The position numbers were made by a program, and so were the translations under genes. Positions 1-5,519 of a stretch of 35,345 nt of DNA are shown here, piece after piece. This DNA is from Sphingomonas sanguinis (lineage in GTDB: Bacteria; Pseudomonadota; Alphaproteobacteria; Sphingomonadales; Sphingomonadaceae): positions 1 through 35,345 of the forward strand of contig NZ_LDTE01000096.1 in the NCBI RefSeq assembly GCF_001476905.1. Reading direction: 5' to 3'. The notes beneath the pieces were generated by a model. The model did no database searches, was not told the origin of the DNA, and was given only the letters and a program-made list of their open reading frames with translations. Within the stretch, counting starts at the first letter, position 1; every line of letters starts with the position of its first letter.

Positions 1-716
1 ATCCAGGGCTTCGTCGGCGGCGGGGGAGCAGCCGGTTCGCCGAAGTTGTACGCCACGCCACCCAGGATCGAGTGCGAACGGAAGCGGCCGTCGAACGTGT
101 TGTTCGCGACGTCGACCAGCTTGACGTTCTCGGCGTTGAAGAAGCGATACTTCAGCGTCGCGTCGATGTGGTCGGTCAGCGGAGCACGGATGCCCGCCAG
201 AGCCTGCCACGCGAACACGGTGTCCGAGTCGTTCAGGAAGTCGGCACGACGGGTCAGGGCGTAGTTCGCCTTGACGCGCGCAACGCCGACACCGCCGCCG
301 ACGAAGCCCTGGATGCCGTCATCGGCACCGAAGTCCAGCAAGCCGTTCAGCATGAAGCTGAGCGCCGAGGTGGAGCCACCGGCATAGTCGTAGTTACCAG
401 CCGGAACGGTGCCCGCACCGATGCCGGTGTTGGTCAGCGTGGTCGAGCTGAACGAGTCGACGGTCGCACGACGATAGCCGACTTCGGTTTCCAGACGGAA
501 ACCACCGAAGTCGTAACCCATCACGCCGTCAACGTCATAACCATAGTCATGGTTGACGGTGGCGGTGCCGGTGCGCGTGCCGGTGATATCGTAATTGATA
601 TCTTCGACGATCATCCCGCCGCCTTCGATGCCGACGTACCACGACTTGTCGCGGGCGAGGGCAGGCGAAGCCAGAGCGGTGGAGGCGAGTGCCAGAACAA
701 TGGCAAGCTTCCGCAT
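1..716 (-). CDS. OmpA-like outer membrane beta-barrel protein, partial (3' end outside window)
   Basis: Reads off the left edge; about 238 codons are visible. The N-terminus is a clear Sec signal peptide (MRKLAIVLALASTALASPALA, cut before RDKSWYVG). It is followed by alternating-pattern strands rich in Gly, Tyr and Phe (YVGIEGGGM, GYDFGGFRLETEVGYR, FVGGGVGVARVKANYAL, KYRFFNAENV), as in the 8-stranded OmpA-type barrel (Omp_b-brl). Near the edge the barrel gives way to a proline-rich linker (EPAAPPPPTKPW), which in this family usually leads to a periplasmic OmpA peptidoglycan-binding domain; that part is not visible. Two ATGs sit in tandem (719 and 716). The purine-rich AGGGGA at about 722-727 favours 716. 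Likely outer membrane, structural or porin-like. The barrel family is well supported; the C-terminal domain is inference. Confidence 0.85.
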   Translation of the reverse strand, partial: MRKLAIVLALASTALASPALARDKSWYVGIEGGGMIVEDINYDITGTRTGTATVNHDYGYDVDGVMGYDFGGFRLETEVGYRRATVDSFSSTTLTNTGIGAGTVPAGNYDYAGGSTSALSFMLNGLLDFGADDGIQGFVGGGVGVARVKANYALTRRADFLNDSDTVFAWQALAGIRAPLTDHIDATLKYRFFNAENVKLVDVANNTFDGRFRSHSILGGVAYNFGEPAAPPPPTKPW

Positions 717-832
717 CATAGTCCCCTTTCTTGGTTGTCACTACGGACAGCGCAAACCCACTATCGGAGCGTTGGTTTCCACGCAAGCAAACAAAAGCCC
801 GCGACTGTGGCATTAAAGGCACAGAAATTCGC

Positions 833-1336
833 TCAGCCCGAGGCGATCAAACCGTGCGCTCCGAGCGCCGCAATCACCGAGGCCAACGCATTACGCGCCT
901 CAATATCAATGACTTGACCCCCACTCGAAATAGCGATCGCGGATCGTTGCGGCCCGATAACTTTTTTTCCCTCCACAATCAGCTCGCGCGCCAGGACACG
1001 CCCGGTCCGCCATGCATTTCCATCCCATTCGGATCGACATTGCTCTACCCGACTCCAGACCGACATGCCTTCGCGCGGTGCCAGGAATCGCCAGCCGCCA
1101 TCGGTCCAGCCCGCCAGCGCGGCGGCATGTCCTGCCCAGGCCCCGGTCGGTTGCGGTCCGATGATCCACGCCTGGCCCGGCAGCGGCGCCCCCGGCGGAG
1201 CGTTGAGCCCGACCGCCTCGACACAGGGCTGCACGACCAGATCGAGCAGGCTGAGCGCCTCGTTATGCGTAGTTTCCTTTTGCGCCTGCCCCGCTTCCAG
1301 CAGCGGCAGCGTCCAGCGCGGTGTCTGCGTCACCAT
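833..1336 (-). CDS. DUF2793 domain-containing protein (GTA/phage tail-associated)
   Basis: A 167-residue protein whose opening (TPRWTLPLLEAGQAQKETTHNE) and the later WIIGPQPTGAWAGHAAALAGW and GWRFLAPREG segments are characteristic of DUF2793. These proteins sit at the distal end of RcGTA-like tail clusters and resemble tail-fibre or tip accessory proteins. The start ATG lies one base after the stop of the tail-tip remnant (1338) and is preceded by GGGGGAGGG, which is the stub's own final codons, so translation was coupled to that gene. The gene itself looks intact. Because most of the tail module upstream is gone, it is probably an orphaned survivor. No enzymatic function can be assigned. Confidence 0.85.
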   Translation of the reverse strand: MVTQTPRWTLPLLEAGQAQKETTHNEALSLLDLVVQPCVEAVGLNAPPGAPLPGQAWIIGPQPTGAWAGHAAALAGWTDGGWRFLAPREGMSVWSRVEQCRSEWDGNAWRTGRVLARELIVEGKKVIGPQRSAIAISSGGQVIDIEARNALASVIAALGAHGLIASG

Positions 1337-1337
1337 G

Positions 1338-1445
1338 TCATCCCTCCCCCACGAAACCGACCAGCGGCGGCGATGCGCCCCAGGTGCCCAGTTGCCAGAT
1401 TGTCACGCGCGTGCCGTCGGCCACCGCGCCGCGCCAGCCGGGCGC
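1338..1445 (-). pseudogene. 3' remnant of GTA tail-tip / host-specificity protein
   Basis: Only the last 35 or so codons can be argued to be a former gene: on the minus strand they read GTRVTIWQLGTWGASPPLV before the stop. This resembles the closing strand of the RcGTA gp15-like host-specificity protein (typical ending: xxIxQxGTxxxSxPxxL). The frame stays open to about 1646, but that part loses any resemblance and is antisense to an endolysin remnant, so the junction is placed near 1445-1452. It directly precedes the DUF2793 gene, as a tail-tip gene would. The identification rests on a short motif and on synteny, and is moderately confident. Confidence 0.5.
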
Positions 1446-1451
1446 GGCGGG

Positions 1452-1610
1452 ATCGTCGGCCGCAATGCCGTGCTGACCTACCTCAATGCGCTTCAGGGCG
1501 CGCGCTACGTCGAACTGGCCGAACTGCGCGCCGCCAACGAGGATTTCATGCTGGGCTGGGCCCAGCGTGTCATTTTCACTTTCCCCCCGACCATCAGGAA
1601 GGCCGCATGA
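1452..1610 (+). pseudogene. 3' remnant of GH108-type endolysin (peptidoglycan-binding domain)
   Basis: The plus-strand frame ending at 1610 carries GIVGRNAVLTYLNAL, then RYVELAELRAANEDFMLGWAQRV. This fits the C-terminal PG_binding_3 domain of GH108 muramidases (pattern DGxxGxxTLxxLN ... R...F..GWxxRV). The N-terminal lysozyme-like domain with its catalytic Glu is absent: upstream of about 1452 the DNA is the antisense of the tail-tip remnant. The stop overlaps the holin ATG (ATGA at 1607-1610), the expected arrangement for an endolysin-holin pair as in RcGTA lysis loci. It is therefore probably a truncated, inactive endolysin. No start codon with a ribosome site is evident. Confidence 0.55.
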
Positions 1611-2026
1611 CCCCGCCGCTTCGCGACAACGGTTCCCCCTCGCCATTCGAGGATGGGACGCACGACCCGACAGGACTGCCCCCGCCGATCGCCTTTAACC
1701 AGGCCATGGCCGATGGCCTGCGCCTGGGCGGTGAAGCCGGTGGCCTGGACACGCTCGACCTGGGACCGGGCGCGCCGTCCTGGATGACCGCTCTTGCCCG
1801 GTCGATCCGGCCGCTGTGCGTCGGCGCGTTGATGATGATTCCCACCGCCGGGGCGGCGTCCGTAGGACTGGTGGCCATGGTCTCGCCCCGTGCCGCCGCC
1901 GCGATGGTCGCCGCTTCGACCGCGTTTCTGGCGGGCATCCCTACCGACATCGTGTTGCTGATCGGCACGCTGGCATCGGGCTATGGGCTGGCGAAGTCGG
2001 TCGAGCGCCTGCGGGGCTCGAAGTGA
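1607..2026 (+). CDS. 3-TM holin of the GTA type (GTA_holin_3TM-like)
   Basis: A 139-residue protein with a polar N-terminal 60 residues and then hydrophobic segments around 69-85 (LCVGALMMIPTAGAASVGLV), 87-105 and 108-128 (IPTDIVLLIGTLASGYGLA), ending in a basic tail (KSVERLRGSK). This is the pattern of the 3TM holin family named for gene-transfer release in Rhodobacter. Holins form inner membrane lesions that let an endolysin reach peptidoglycan. The ATG overlaps the stop of the truncated endolysin, and the stop overlaps the GTG of the next gene, so the cassette is translationally coupled. It appears intact although its endolysin partner is not, which raises the question of whether it is still expressed. 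Confidence 0.75.
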   Translation: MTPPLRDNGSPSPFEDGTHDPTGLPPPIAFNQAMADGLRLGGEAGGLDTLDLGPGAPSWMTALARSIRPLCVGALMMIPTAGAASVGLVAMVSPRAAAAMVAASTAFLAGIPTDIVLLIGTLASGYGLAKSVERLRGSK

Positions 2027-2385
2027 AAGGCCGGATGGAGGGCGCGCTGTTCGTCGTGCCGGGCGTGCTGACGATCCTAGCGCTGACGATCATCGTTTCG
2101 CTTCCCGGCTGCGCCACGACGCGCACCGACCAGCGGCGGGCCGAGCAAGCGGCGCTATCCGTCGAGTTGGCCTATCAGGCGGTAGCGGTCGGCGAGTTGG
2201 CCGCGTTGCATTCGGGCAAGCTCGATGCGTCGCAGCGGCGATGCGTCGCCATCCTGGACGGGCGAGCGTACCAGGCGGTCTCGGCCGCGCGTGTCGCCTA
2301 TGACCGACACGCTCCAGCCCTTGCCGTCGAGGTGGCTGATGCGCGGGCCGCCGTGCGTGATTTCTTGGATCGGAAGGGCTGTTGA
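2023..2385 (+). CDS. putative lipoprotein of the lysis cassette
   Basis: A 120-residue product starting at GTG 2023, whose GTGA overlaps the holin stop; an in-frame ATG at 2035 is an alternative. A hydrophobic stretch (ALFVVPGVLTILALTIIVSLPG) ends in a lipobox-like LPGC, followed by an alpha-helical, Ala- and Arg-rich domain with two further Cys. The position after a holin and the lipobox invite comparison with spanin (Rz1-like) lipoproteins, but the mature part is longer than typical Rz1 and no Pro-rich region is present, so that role is only an inference. The next ORF begins within its stop codon. Confidence 0.6.
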   Translation: MKGRMEGALFVVPGVLTILALTIIVSLPGCATTRTDQRRAEQAALSVELAYQAVAVGELAALHSGKLDASQRRCVAILDGRAYQAVSAARVAYDRHAPALAVEVADARAAVRDFLDRKGC

Positions 2386-2573
2386 TGGACCTCGCCACGA
2401 TCCTGAAGGCGATCGAGATCGTCGGTGCCGCGACGCCCGCGGCATTGCGCTTTTACGAGGGGTTCAAGGTCCTTGTCAGCGATGCGGACCGGGAGGAATT
2501 GCGACAGGTTTTGGCGGTGGCGCGCGCGCAGAGTGATCGGCTTCATGAGGAGGTTCAGGCATCGGCACGGTAA
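2385..2573 (+). CDS. small helical protein of unknown function
   Basis: A 62-residue product (MDLATILKAIEIVGAATPAAL...) whose ATG overlaps the preceding stop as TGATG, so it is the last member of the coupled holin-lipoprotein cassette. The sequence is predicted helical, amphipathic, with a charged C-terminal half (SDADREELRQVLAVARAQSDRLHEEVQ). No domain is recognised. Tight coupling and sensible codon use support it being real; the function is unknown. Confidence 0.55.
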   Translation: MDLATILKAIEIVGAATPAALRFYEGFKVLVSDADREELRQVLAVARAQSDRLHEEVQASAR

Positions 2574-2610
2574 ATGAATGGCCGATTCGCGCAGAGGCGG
2601 CGGCGCTGAC

Positions 2611-2626
2611 ATGTTAACCATAACAT
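2611..2626. promoter_or_regulatory. 16-bp palindrome upstream of the LuxR-type gene (candidate operator)
   Basis: ATGTTA-ACCA-TAACAT is a perfect 6-bp inverted repeat with a 4-bp spacer, ending 20 bp before the ATG at 2647 in a locally AT-rich patch. The size and two-fold symmetry fit a dimeric HTH regulator, so autoregulation by the adjacent LuxR-type protein is a natural guess. No binding evidence can be drawn from sequence alone. Confidence 0.4.
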
Positions 2627-2646
2627 ATTGATGATATCGGTCCGGT

Positions 2647-3099
2647 ATGGAGGCCACACCGGAACAGATTGCAGGACTGTCGGACCAGCAAAAGGCGATT
2701 CTGCGGCTGGTGCAACAGGGGCTGAGGTCGAAGGAAATCGCGCCGATCGTCCAGTTGGCTCCGGCGTCGGTCGACACGTACGTCCGCCAAGCCATGGGAC
2801 ATTTGGGGGCAGCGGATCGCCGCTCGGCAGCGCGAATGCTGGCGGATTTCGAGCAATCCGAACGTTTCGTATCTCAATCGCCAGACCTTTCCGAACCGGT
2901 CGGCGACCGCAAGAACGTGGCTCGGCGGTTGGGACGGGTCATCCTGTCGATGGCGACCCCACCGCCAATCGGGGGCAGTAAGAACGACCTGACGGTTGCT
3001 GGGCGAATCCGCGAGATGTTGCGGGTGGCATGTCTGTTGGTGACCGTCGTGTCGGCTCTGACGCTCGTTTTTGTCGGGGCCATGCGCGCATTGCATTGA
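2647..3099 (+). CDS. LuxR-type HTH regulator with C-terminal membrane helix
   Basis: A 150-residue protein. Residues about 8-65 form a LuxR/FixJ-type tetra-helical HTH (LSDQQKAILRLVQQGLRSKEIA, then SVDTYVRQAMGHLGAADRRSAARMLA), the standard helix signature with the recognition helix around SVDTYVRQA. A variable linker follows, then one hydrophobic segment close to the C-terminus (VACLLVTVVSALTLVFVGAM), suggesting a membrane-anchored DNA-binding protein. No receiver or autoinducer domain is present. There is no obvious Shine-Dalgarno before the ATG (CCGGTATGG), so translation may be weak or leaderless. A palindrome lies 20 bp upstream. The next gene starts 20 bp after its stop, suggesting an operon. 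The target is unknown. Confidence 0.8.
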   Translation: MEATPEQIAGLSDQQKAILRLVQQGLRSKEIAPIVQLAPASVDTYVRQAMGHLGAADRRSAARMLADFEQSERFVSQSPDLSEPVGDRKNVARRLGRVILSMATPPPIGGSKNDLTVAGRIREMLRVACLLVTVVSALTLVFVGAMRALH

Positions 3100-3118
3100 G
3101 CCCCCTTGCGGAGGTTTC

Positions 3119-3475
3119 ATGATTCACGTTGATCCGATTTCCGCCACTAGCTTGGCTCGCGACGCACAGGCCGCCTTCCGGTCTTACGACCATGCGCTAC
3201 GCACTGCCGCAAGTCTCACCATCTCGTTTCTCGACACCATGGCCAATGTCGGTGGCGAAGGTGTGACGGCAAAGGAAAGCCAACGCGTGCTGGCGACTTT
3301 TCATAAGAGCCAGGGCGACCTCGTCGCCGCGCGGGGCGGTATGGCAGACGCGACCGTGCTGATGACCAGCCTTCAGCGGCGCAGCAACATCGCTGAAACC
3401 AGCTTTGGTTGCCCAGGCTCGAACAACCCCCTCGACAATGCCGAGGAAGCGAAGCCTTTGCGCGTCGTCGCCTGA
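3119..3475 (+). CDS. conserved-looking hypothetical protein following the LuxR-type gene
   Basis: A 118-residue product. ATG 3119 was chosen over the upstream start because GGAGG (3110-3114) sits at ideal spacing. The protein is helical and polar with a central hydrophobic helix (TISFLDTMANVGGEG) and a C-terminus rich in acidic residues; it has no signal peptide and one Cys. It resembles small sphingomonad proteins seen next to LuxR-type regulators, from memory and not verified. The role may be as a partner or target of that regulator. No named domain is recognised. Confidence 0.65.
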   Translation: MIHVDPISATSLARDAQAAFRSYDHALRTAASLTISFLDTMANVGGEGVTAKESQRVLATFHKSQGDLVAARGGMADATVLMTSLQRRSNIAETSFGCPGSNNPLDNAEEAKPLRVVA

Positions 3476-3507
3476 CGAAACGCGGTTACATTTCGCGTCT
3501 GGGATGC

Positions 3508-3546
3508 GAGGAAGGTGATCGTCGCATGATACAGATCACCTTCCTC
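3508..3546 (+). promoter_or_regulatory. perfect 13-bp hairpin occluding the RBS, start codon in the loop
   Basis: GAGGAAGGTGATC (3508-3520) pairs perfectly with GATCACCTTCCTC (3534-3546), leaving a 13-base loop that contains the ATG at 3526. The 5' arm holds the only purine-rich ribosome binding site (GAGGAAGG); the 3' arm lies within codons 3-7. In mRNA this would bury the ribosome site, a plausible translational switch (thermosensor, protein-bound or trans-acting). Confidence 0.5.
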
Positions 3547-3939
3547 ATCCTGACGATTTCCAGCCTGATTTACGCAGGCCTGTTTGGCGGAAGGGACGGC
3601 CGATGGGCAGCCGGAATGATTTTCCTCGCGGTACTGCTTACCTGGGTCGACGATCAGCTCTCCCCCTCCTACGCGTCGGTGCATCAGGCGGCGGTGCTGA
3701 TCGACCTGCTCCTGCTGGGCGCGTTGATAACTCTGATGCTGATCAGCCGGTCTTTCTGGCCGATATGGATGGCGGCAGCGCAGATGCTGACCGCGATCAG
3801 CCATTGTGCAGTCGTTTTCGTTCCGCAGTTCGTGCCCAGAATCTATTATGCCGTGAGCACTGTGTGGGCGGTCCCGTGTCTGGCTGCGATGGTAATCGGG
3901 ATTGCGTTAGACAGAAGGTCGAAGAATTTCGACAGCTGA
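3526..3939 (+). CDS. 4-TM membrane protein of unknown function
   Basis: A 137-residue protein with four predicted membrane segments, around residues 1-20 (MIQITFLILTISSLIYAGL), 27-42, 53-75 (AAVLIDLLLLGALITLMLI) and 105-128. The motifs FGGRDGRWAA near the N-terminus and YAVSTVWAVPCLAAM near the C-terminus look conserved; similar proteins are common in sphingomonads, from memory. The ribosome site is buried in a perfect hairpin whose loop carries the start codon. The stop (3937-3939) lies inside the start region of the following winged-helix gene, so the two are probably co-translated. Function unknown. Confidence 0.75.
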   Translation: MIQITFLILTISSLIYAGLFGGRDGRWAAGMIFLAVLLTWVDDQLSPSYASVHQAAVLIDLLLLGALITLMLISRSFWPIWMAAAQMLTAISHCAVVFVPQFVPRIYYAVSTVWAVPCLAAMVIGIALDRRSKNFDS

Positions 3940-4283
3940 GCCAATGGGTCCGGGCCTATCTGAAAGCCCAGGACGCCCGTCGTTCCCGCTTTTCAGCCGG
4001 GCTCTTTGCCGATCCGGCGTGGGACATCATGGTGGATATGTTCCTCAGCGAGGCGCTGGGAAAGAGCGTGAGCATATCGAGCGCGTGCATCGCCGCACGA
4101 GTCGCCCAGACGACGGGGCTGCGATGGATTGCGCGCTTGGTCGAAGAGGGGCTGGTAGTTCGTCACGACGATCCACAGGACAAGCGCCGCGCCTATGTCG
4201 TGCTGACGGATCACGCTTGGCATCAGGTATTTACGTGGGTCGTCGAAACCCGCCATTCGCTGGCGACCACAGAGCGCGGCTAG
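3876..4283 (+). CDS. MarR-like winged-helix DNA-binding protein (start uncertain)
   Basis: The recognisable protein runs from about QLSQWVRAYLKAQDARRSRF to the stop at 4283, roughly 115 residues. LFADPAWDIMVDMFLSEALG followed by SISSACIAARVAQTTGLRWI and the wing LVVRHDDPQDKRRAYVVLT is a MarR-type winged helix, with a DDP-x-D-x-R-R motif in the wing. The start is unclear: no ATG lies in frame before the domain. Candidates are GTG 3876 (used here, overlapping the 4-TM gene by 64 bases) and a CTG at 3936 that overlaps that gene's stop. The family is a common short sphingomonad regulator; the target is unknown but probably local. Confidence 0.7.
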   Translation: MSGCDGNRDCVRQKVEEFRQLSQWVRAYLKAQDARRSRFSAGLFADPAWDIMVDMFLSEALGKSVSISSACIAARVAQTTGLRWIARLVEEGLVVRHDDPQDKRRAYVVLTDHAWHQVFTWVVETRHSLATTERG

Positions 4284-4315
4284 GACGCATGTCACTTACG
4301 TTCTACAGCTAGGAC

Positions 4316-4489
4316 GTGACACGCGAACAGTTCAACACTTTGCGGCAACTCATCCTCGAGGCCCTTCTCACGGCGGACGAGGTCGGCGCGGGCAACGTGG
4401 CCATTTGCCTCGACGCGGCGCTAGTCGAGCTGACCGGCGAAGGCGTGGCTCCGCTAGATGCGGCCGCCGCCATTAAGAGGGCCAGCTAA
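4316..4489 (+). CDS. 57-residue conserved-looking small protein (GTG start)
   Basis: A short frame opens at GTG 4316 just after an in-frame TAG (4310-4312) and ends with TAA 4487-4489. It encodes VTREQFNTLRQLILEALLTA, DEVGAGNVAICLDAALVELT, then a short Ala-rich tail. The composition is protein-like, helical and acidic, and unlike the shadow frames here. Similar 50-60 residue proteins with a TREQFxxLRxLILxAxLTADELG start occur next to the 4-TM and winged-helix pair in sphingomonads, from memory. No strong ribosome site is visible. No function is known. Confidence 0.6.
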   Translation: MTREQFNTLRQLILEALLTADEVGAGNVAICLDAALVELTGEGVAPLDAAAAIKRAS

Positions 4490-4548
4490 CCGGTCAGCGA
4501 CTCCGCTGCAATGGCGCGTTCACAGCGCGACCATCTTCATGACGAGCT

Positions 4549-4755
4549 TCAGACAGCGGCGCACTGATTTATTGCTCGTTTTCCCGATTTACTGCTCGGA
4601 ATTTTTGCGCGGCTACAATCCTTCGACGTCACCACCACCGTCTCGCCATTGATCGACAGCTGCGTCGTACGCAGCCCTGCCATCGTCGCGAAGGCGGGCG
4701 GTTCCGCCCCGTCGCCGATCTTCAACAGAAAGGCGCTGCCCTTTTCGATTGCCAT
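4549..4755 (-). pseudogene. truncated GTA major tail (tube) protein
   Basis: The start is convincing: AAGGGGGACGGGAT before ATG 4755, then MAIEKGSAFLLKIGDG and TMAGLRTTQLSINGETVVVT, the N-terminus of TP901-1/GTA-type major tail proteins. After SKD (about 4618) the frame changes to an unrelated low-complexity tail (CSRAKIPSSKSGKRAINQ) and stops at 4549. The family is normally about 130-140 residues, so two thirds of the tube protein is missing. The break at about 4618 marks one edge of the segment replacing the tail genes. It cannot build a tail tube. Confidence 0.75.
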
Positions 4756-5324
4756 ATCCCGTCCCCCTTATTGCCCCACACGCCACAGTCGGGCGCGCCA
4801 CTCGACGCTCGCCGTCCAGCGCGCGCCGTTCTTCGCCATGCGCGCCTCGGGCGATCGAGTCGCATTCGCCGCCACAGCGCGGCGACGGCGGCGGGCGGCA
4901 CGGCGGCGGCATCGCGATTGTCGAACAGGTGCGCGCCCATGATCGCCACACCATGCGCAATCTCCGCCGGTAATCCCGCCCAGCTCTCGGCCAGCCCCGC
5001 GCGATAGCGCACCGTCACCGACTCGCCCGTCCGCACCCAGCCGCGCCCGTCGCGATGGATCTCGCCCGCAGCCCCCGACAGGATCGCGACCACCGGAATG
5101 GCCGACAGCGCCTGCCAGTCGACCGCGCCCGCGACTCGCTCCTCGACGGCTCGCTGGATCAGCACCTGCCCACAGAAGGATTCGGCCAGCCCCAGCGCCA
5201 CGCCCGCCACCCGCTCGACCAGCGCCGCCTCGTTGCCGTCGTCCAGCCGCAGCAGCGCGCGCACCGCGCCCGCCGCCGCCGTCACGGTCGAAGGCGGCAT
5301 GGGCTCCATCGTCCCGCTCATCAT
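4722..5324 (-). pseudogene. head-tail connector (gp6-like), 3' end fused out of frame by deletion
   Basis: Opens well: AAGGAG, a 5-base spacer, then ATG 5324. Residues 1 to about 156 match phage/GTA connector proteins (gp6, HK97 gp6-like): LRLDDGNEAALVERVAGVAL, AESFCGQ, YRAGLAESWAGLPAEIAHGV, HLFDNRDAAAVPP, and the normal end ALWRRMRL. Connectors usually stop right there, but here the frame runs on for about 45 residues of arginine-rich sequence out of frame through the DUF3168 remnant to 4722, overlapping the tail tube start. The connector fold itself could still be made, with an abnormal tail. I read this as a deletion junction near 4855. Confidence 0.7.
4768..4850 (-). pseudogene. C-terminal remnant of a DUF3168-type tail-completion gene
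   Basis: In the frame ending at TAA 4768-4770, the minus strand reads EARMAKNGARWTASVEWRARLWRVGQ. The RWxAxVEWRARL pattern is like the last strand of DUF3168/gp8 tail-completion proteins, which lie directly before the tail tube gene in RcGTA-like clusters, as here. The 5' part is missing. The connector gene runs straight into it at about 4850-4857 in another frame. The head-tail adaptor gene expected between the two is also absent. A full short gene starting at ATG 4839 (23 residues) is possible but unlikely. Confidence 0.45.
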
Positions 5325-5479
5325 GTAAACTCCTTCATCGATACAAGTTGCGACAGGCTCGACACACGGGCGTCACACTTGGAGAGCAGAGGGTGGTTCA
5401 GCCGCTGCCCGCCTCCCCCTGGGCATCGGCCATGCCGACCCTGCGCCCCCCGGCCGGGTTCGGTATCCTCCCTGAACTA

Positions 5480-5506
5480 CGGGGCAGCCCCCTGCCGGCT
5501 GCCCCG
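5480..5506 (-). terminator. hairpin between capsid and connector genes
   Basis: CGGGGCAGCC (5480-5489) and GGCTGCCCCG (5497-5506) form a perfect 10-bp stem with a 7-base loop just after the capsid stop. The T-run (ATTTTT) is on the plus-strand side, so on the transcribed minus strand it is more likely an attenuator or mRNA-stabilising hairpin that lets the abundant capsid mRNA exceed that of the downstream genes. Classification is tentative. Confidence 0.5.
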
Positions 5507-5519
5507 ATTTTTCGGAGGA

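Noticed and set aside
1338..1646. full 102-codon minus-strand frame as a single gene
   Set aside because: Only the last 35 or so residues resemble a tail-tip end; the rest is antisense to endolysin and holin sequences.
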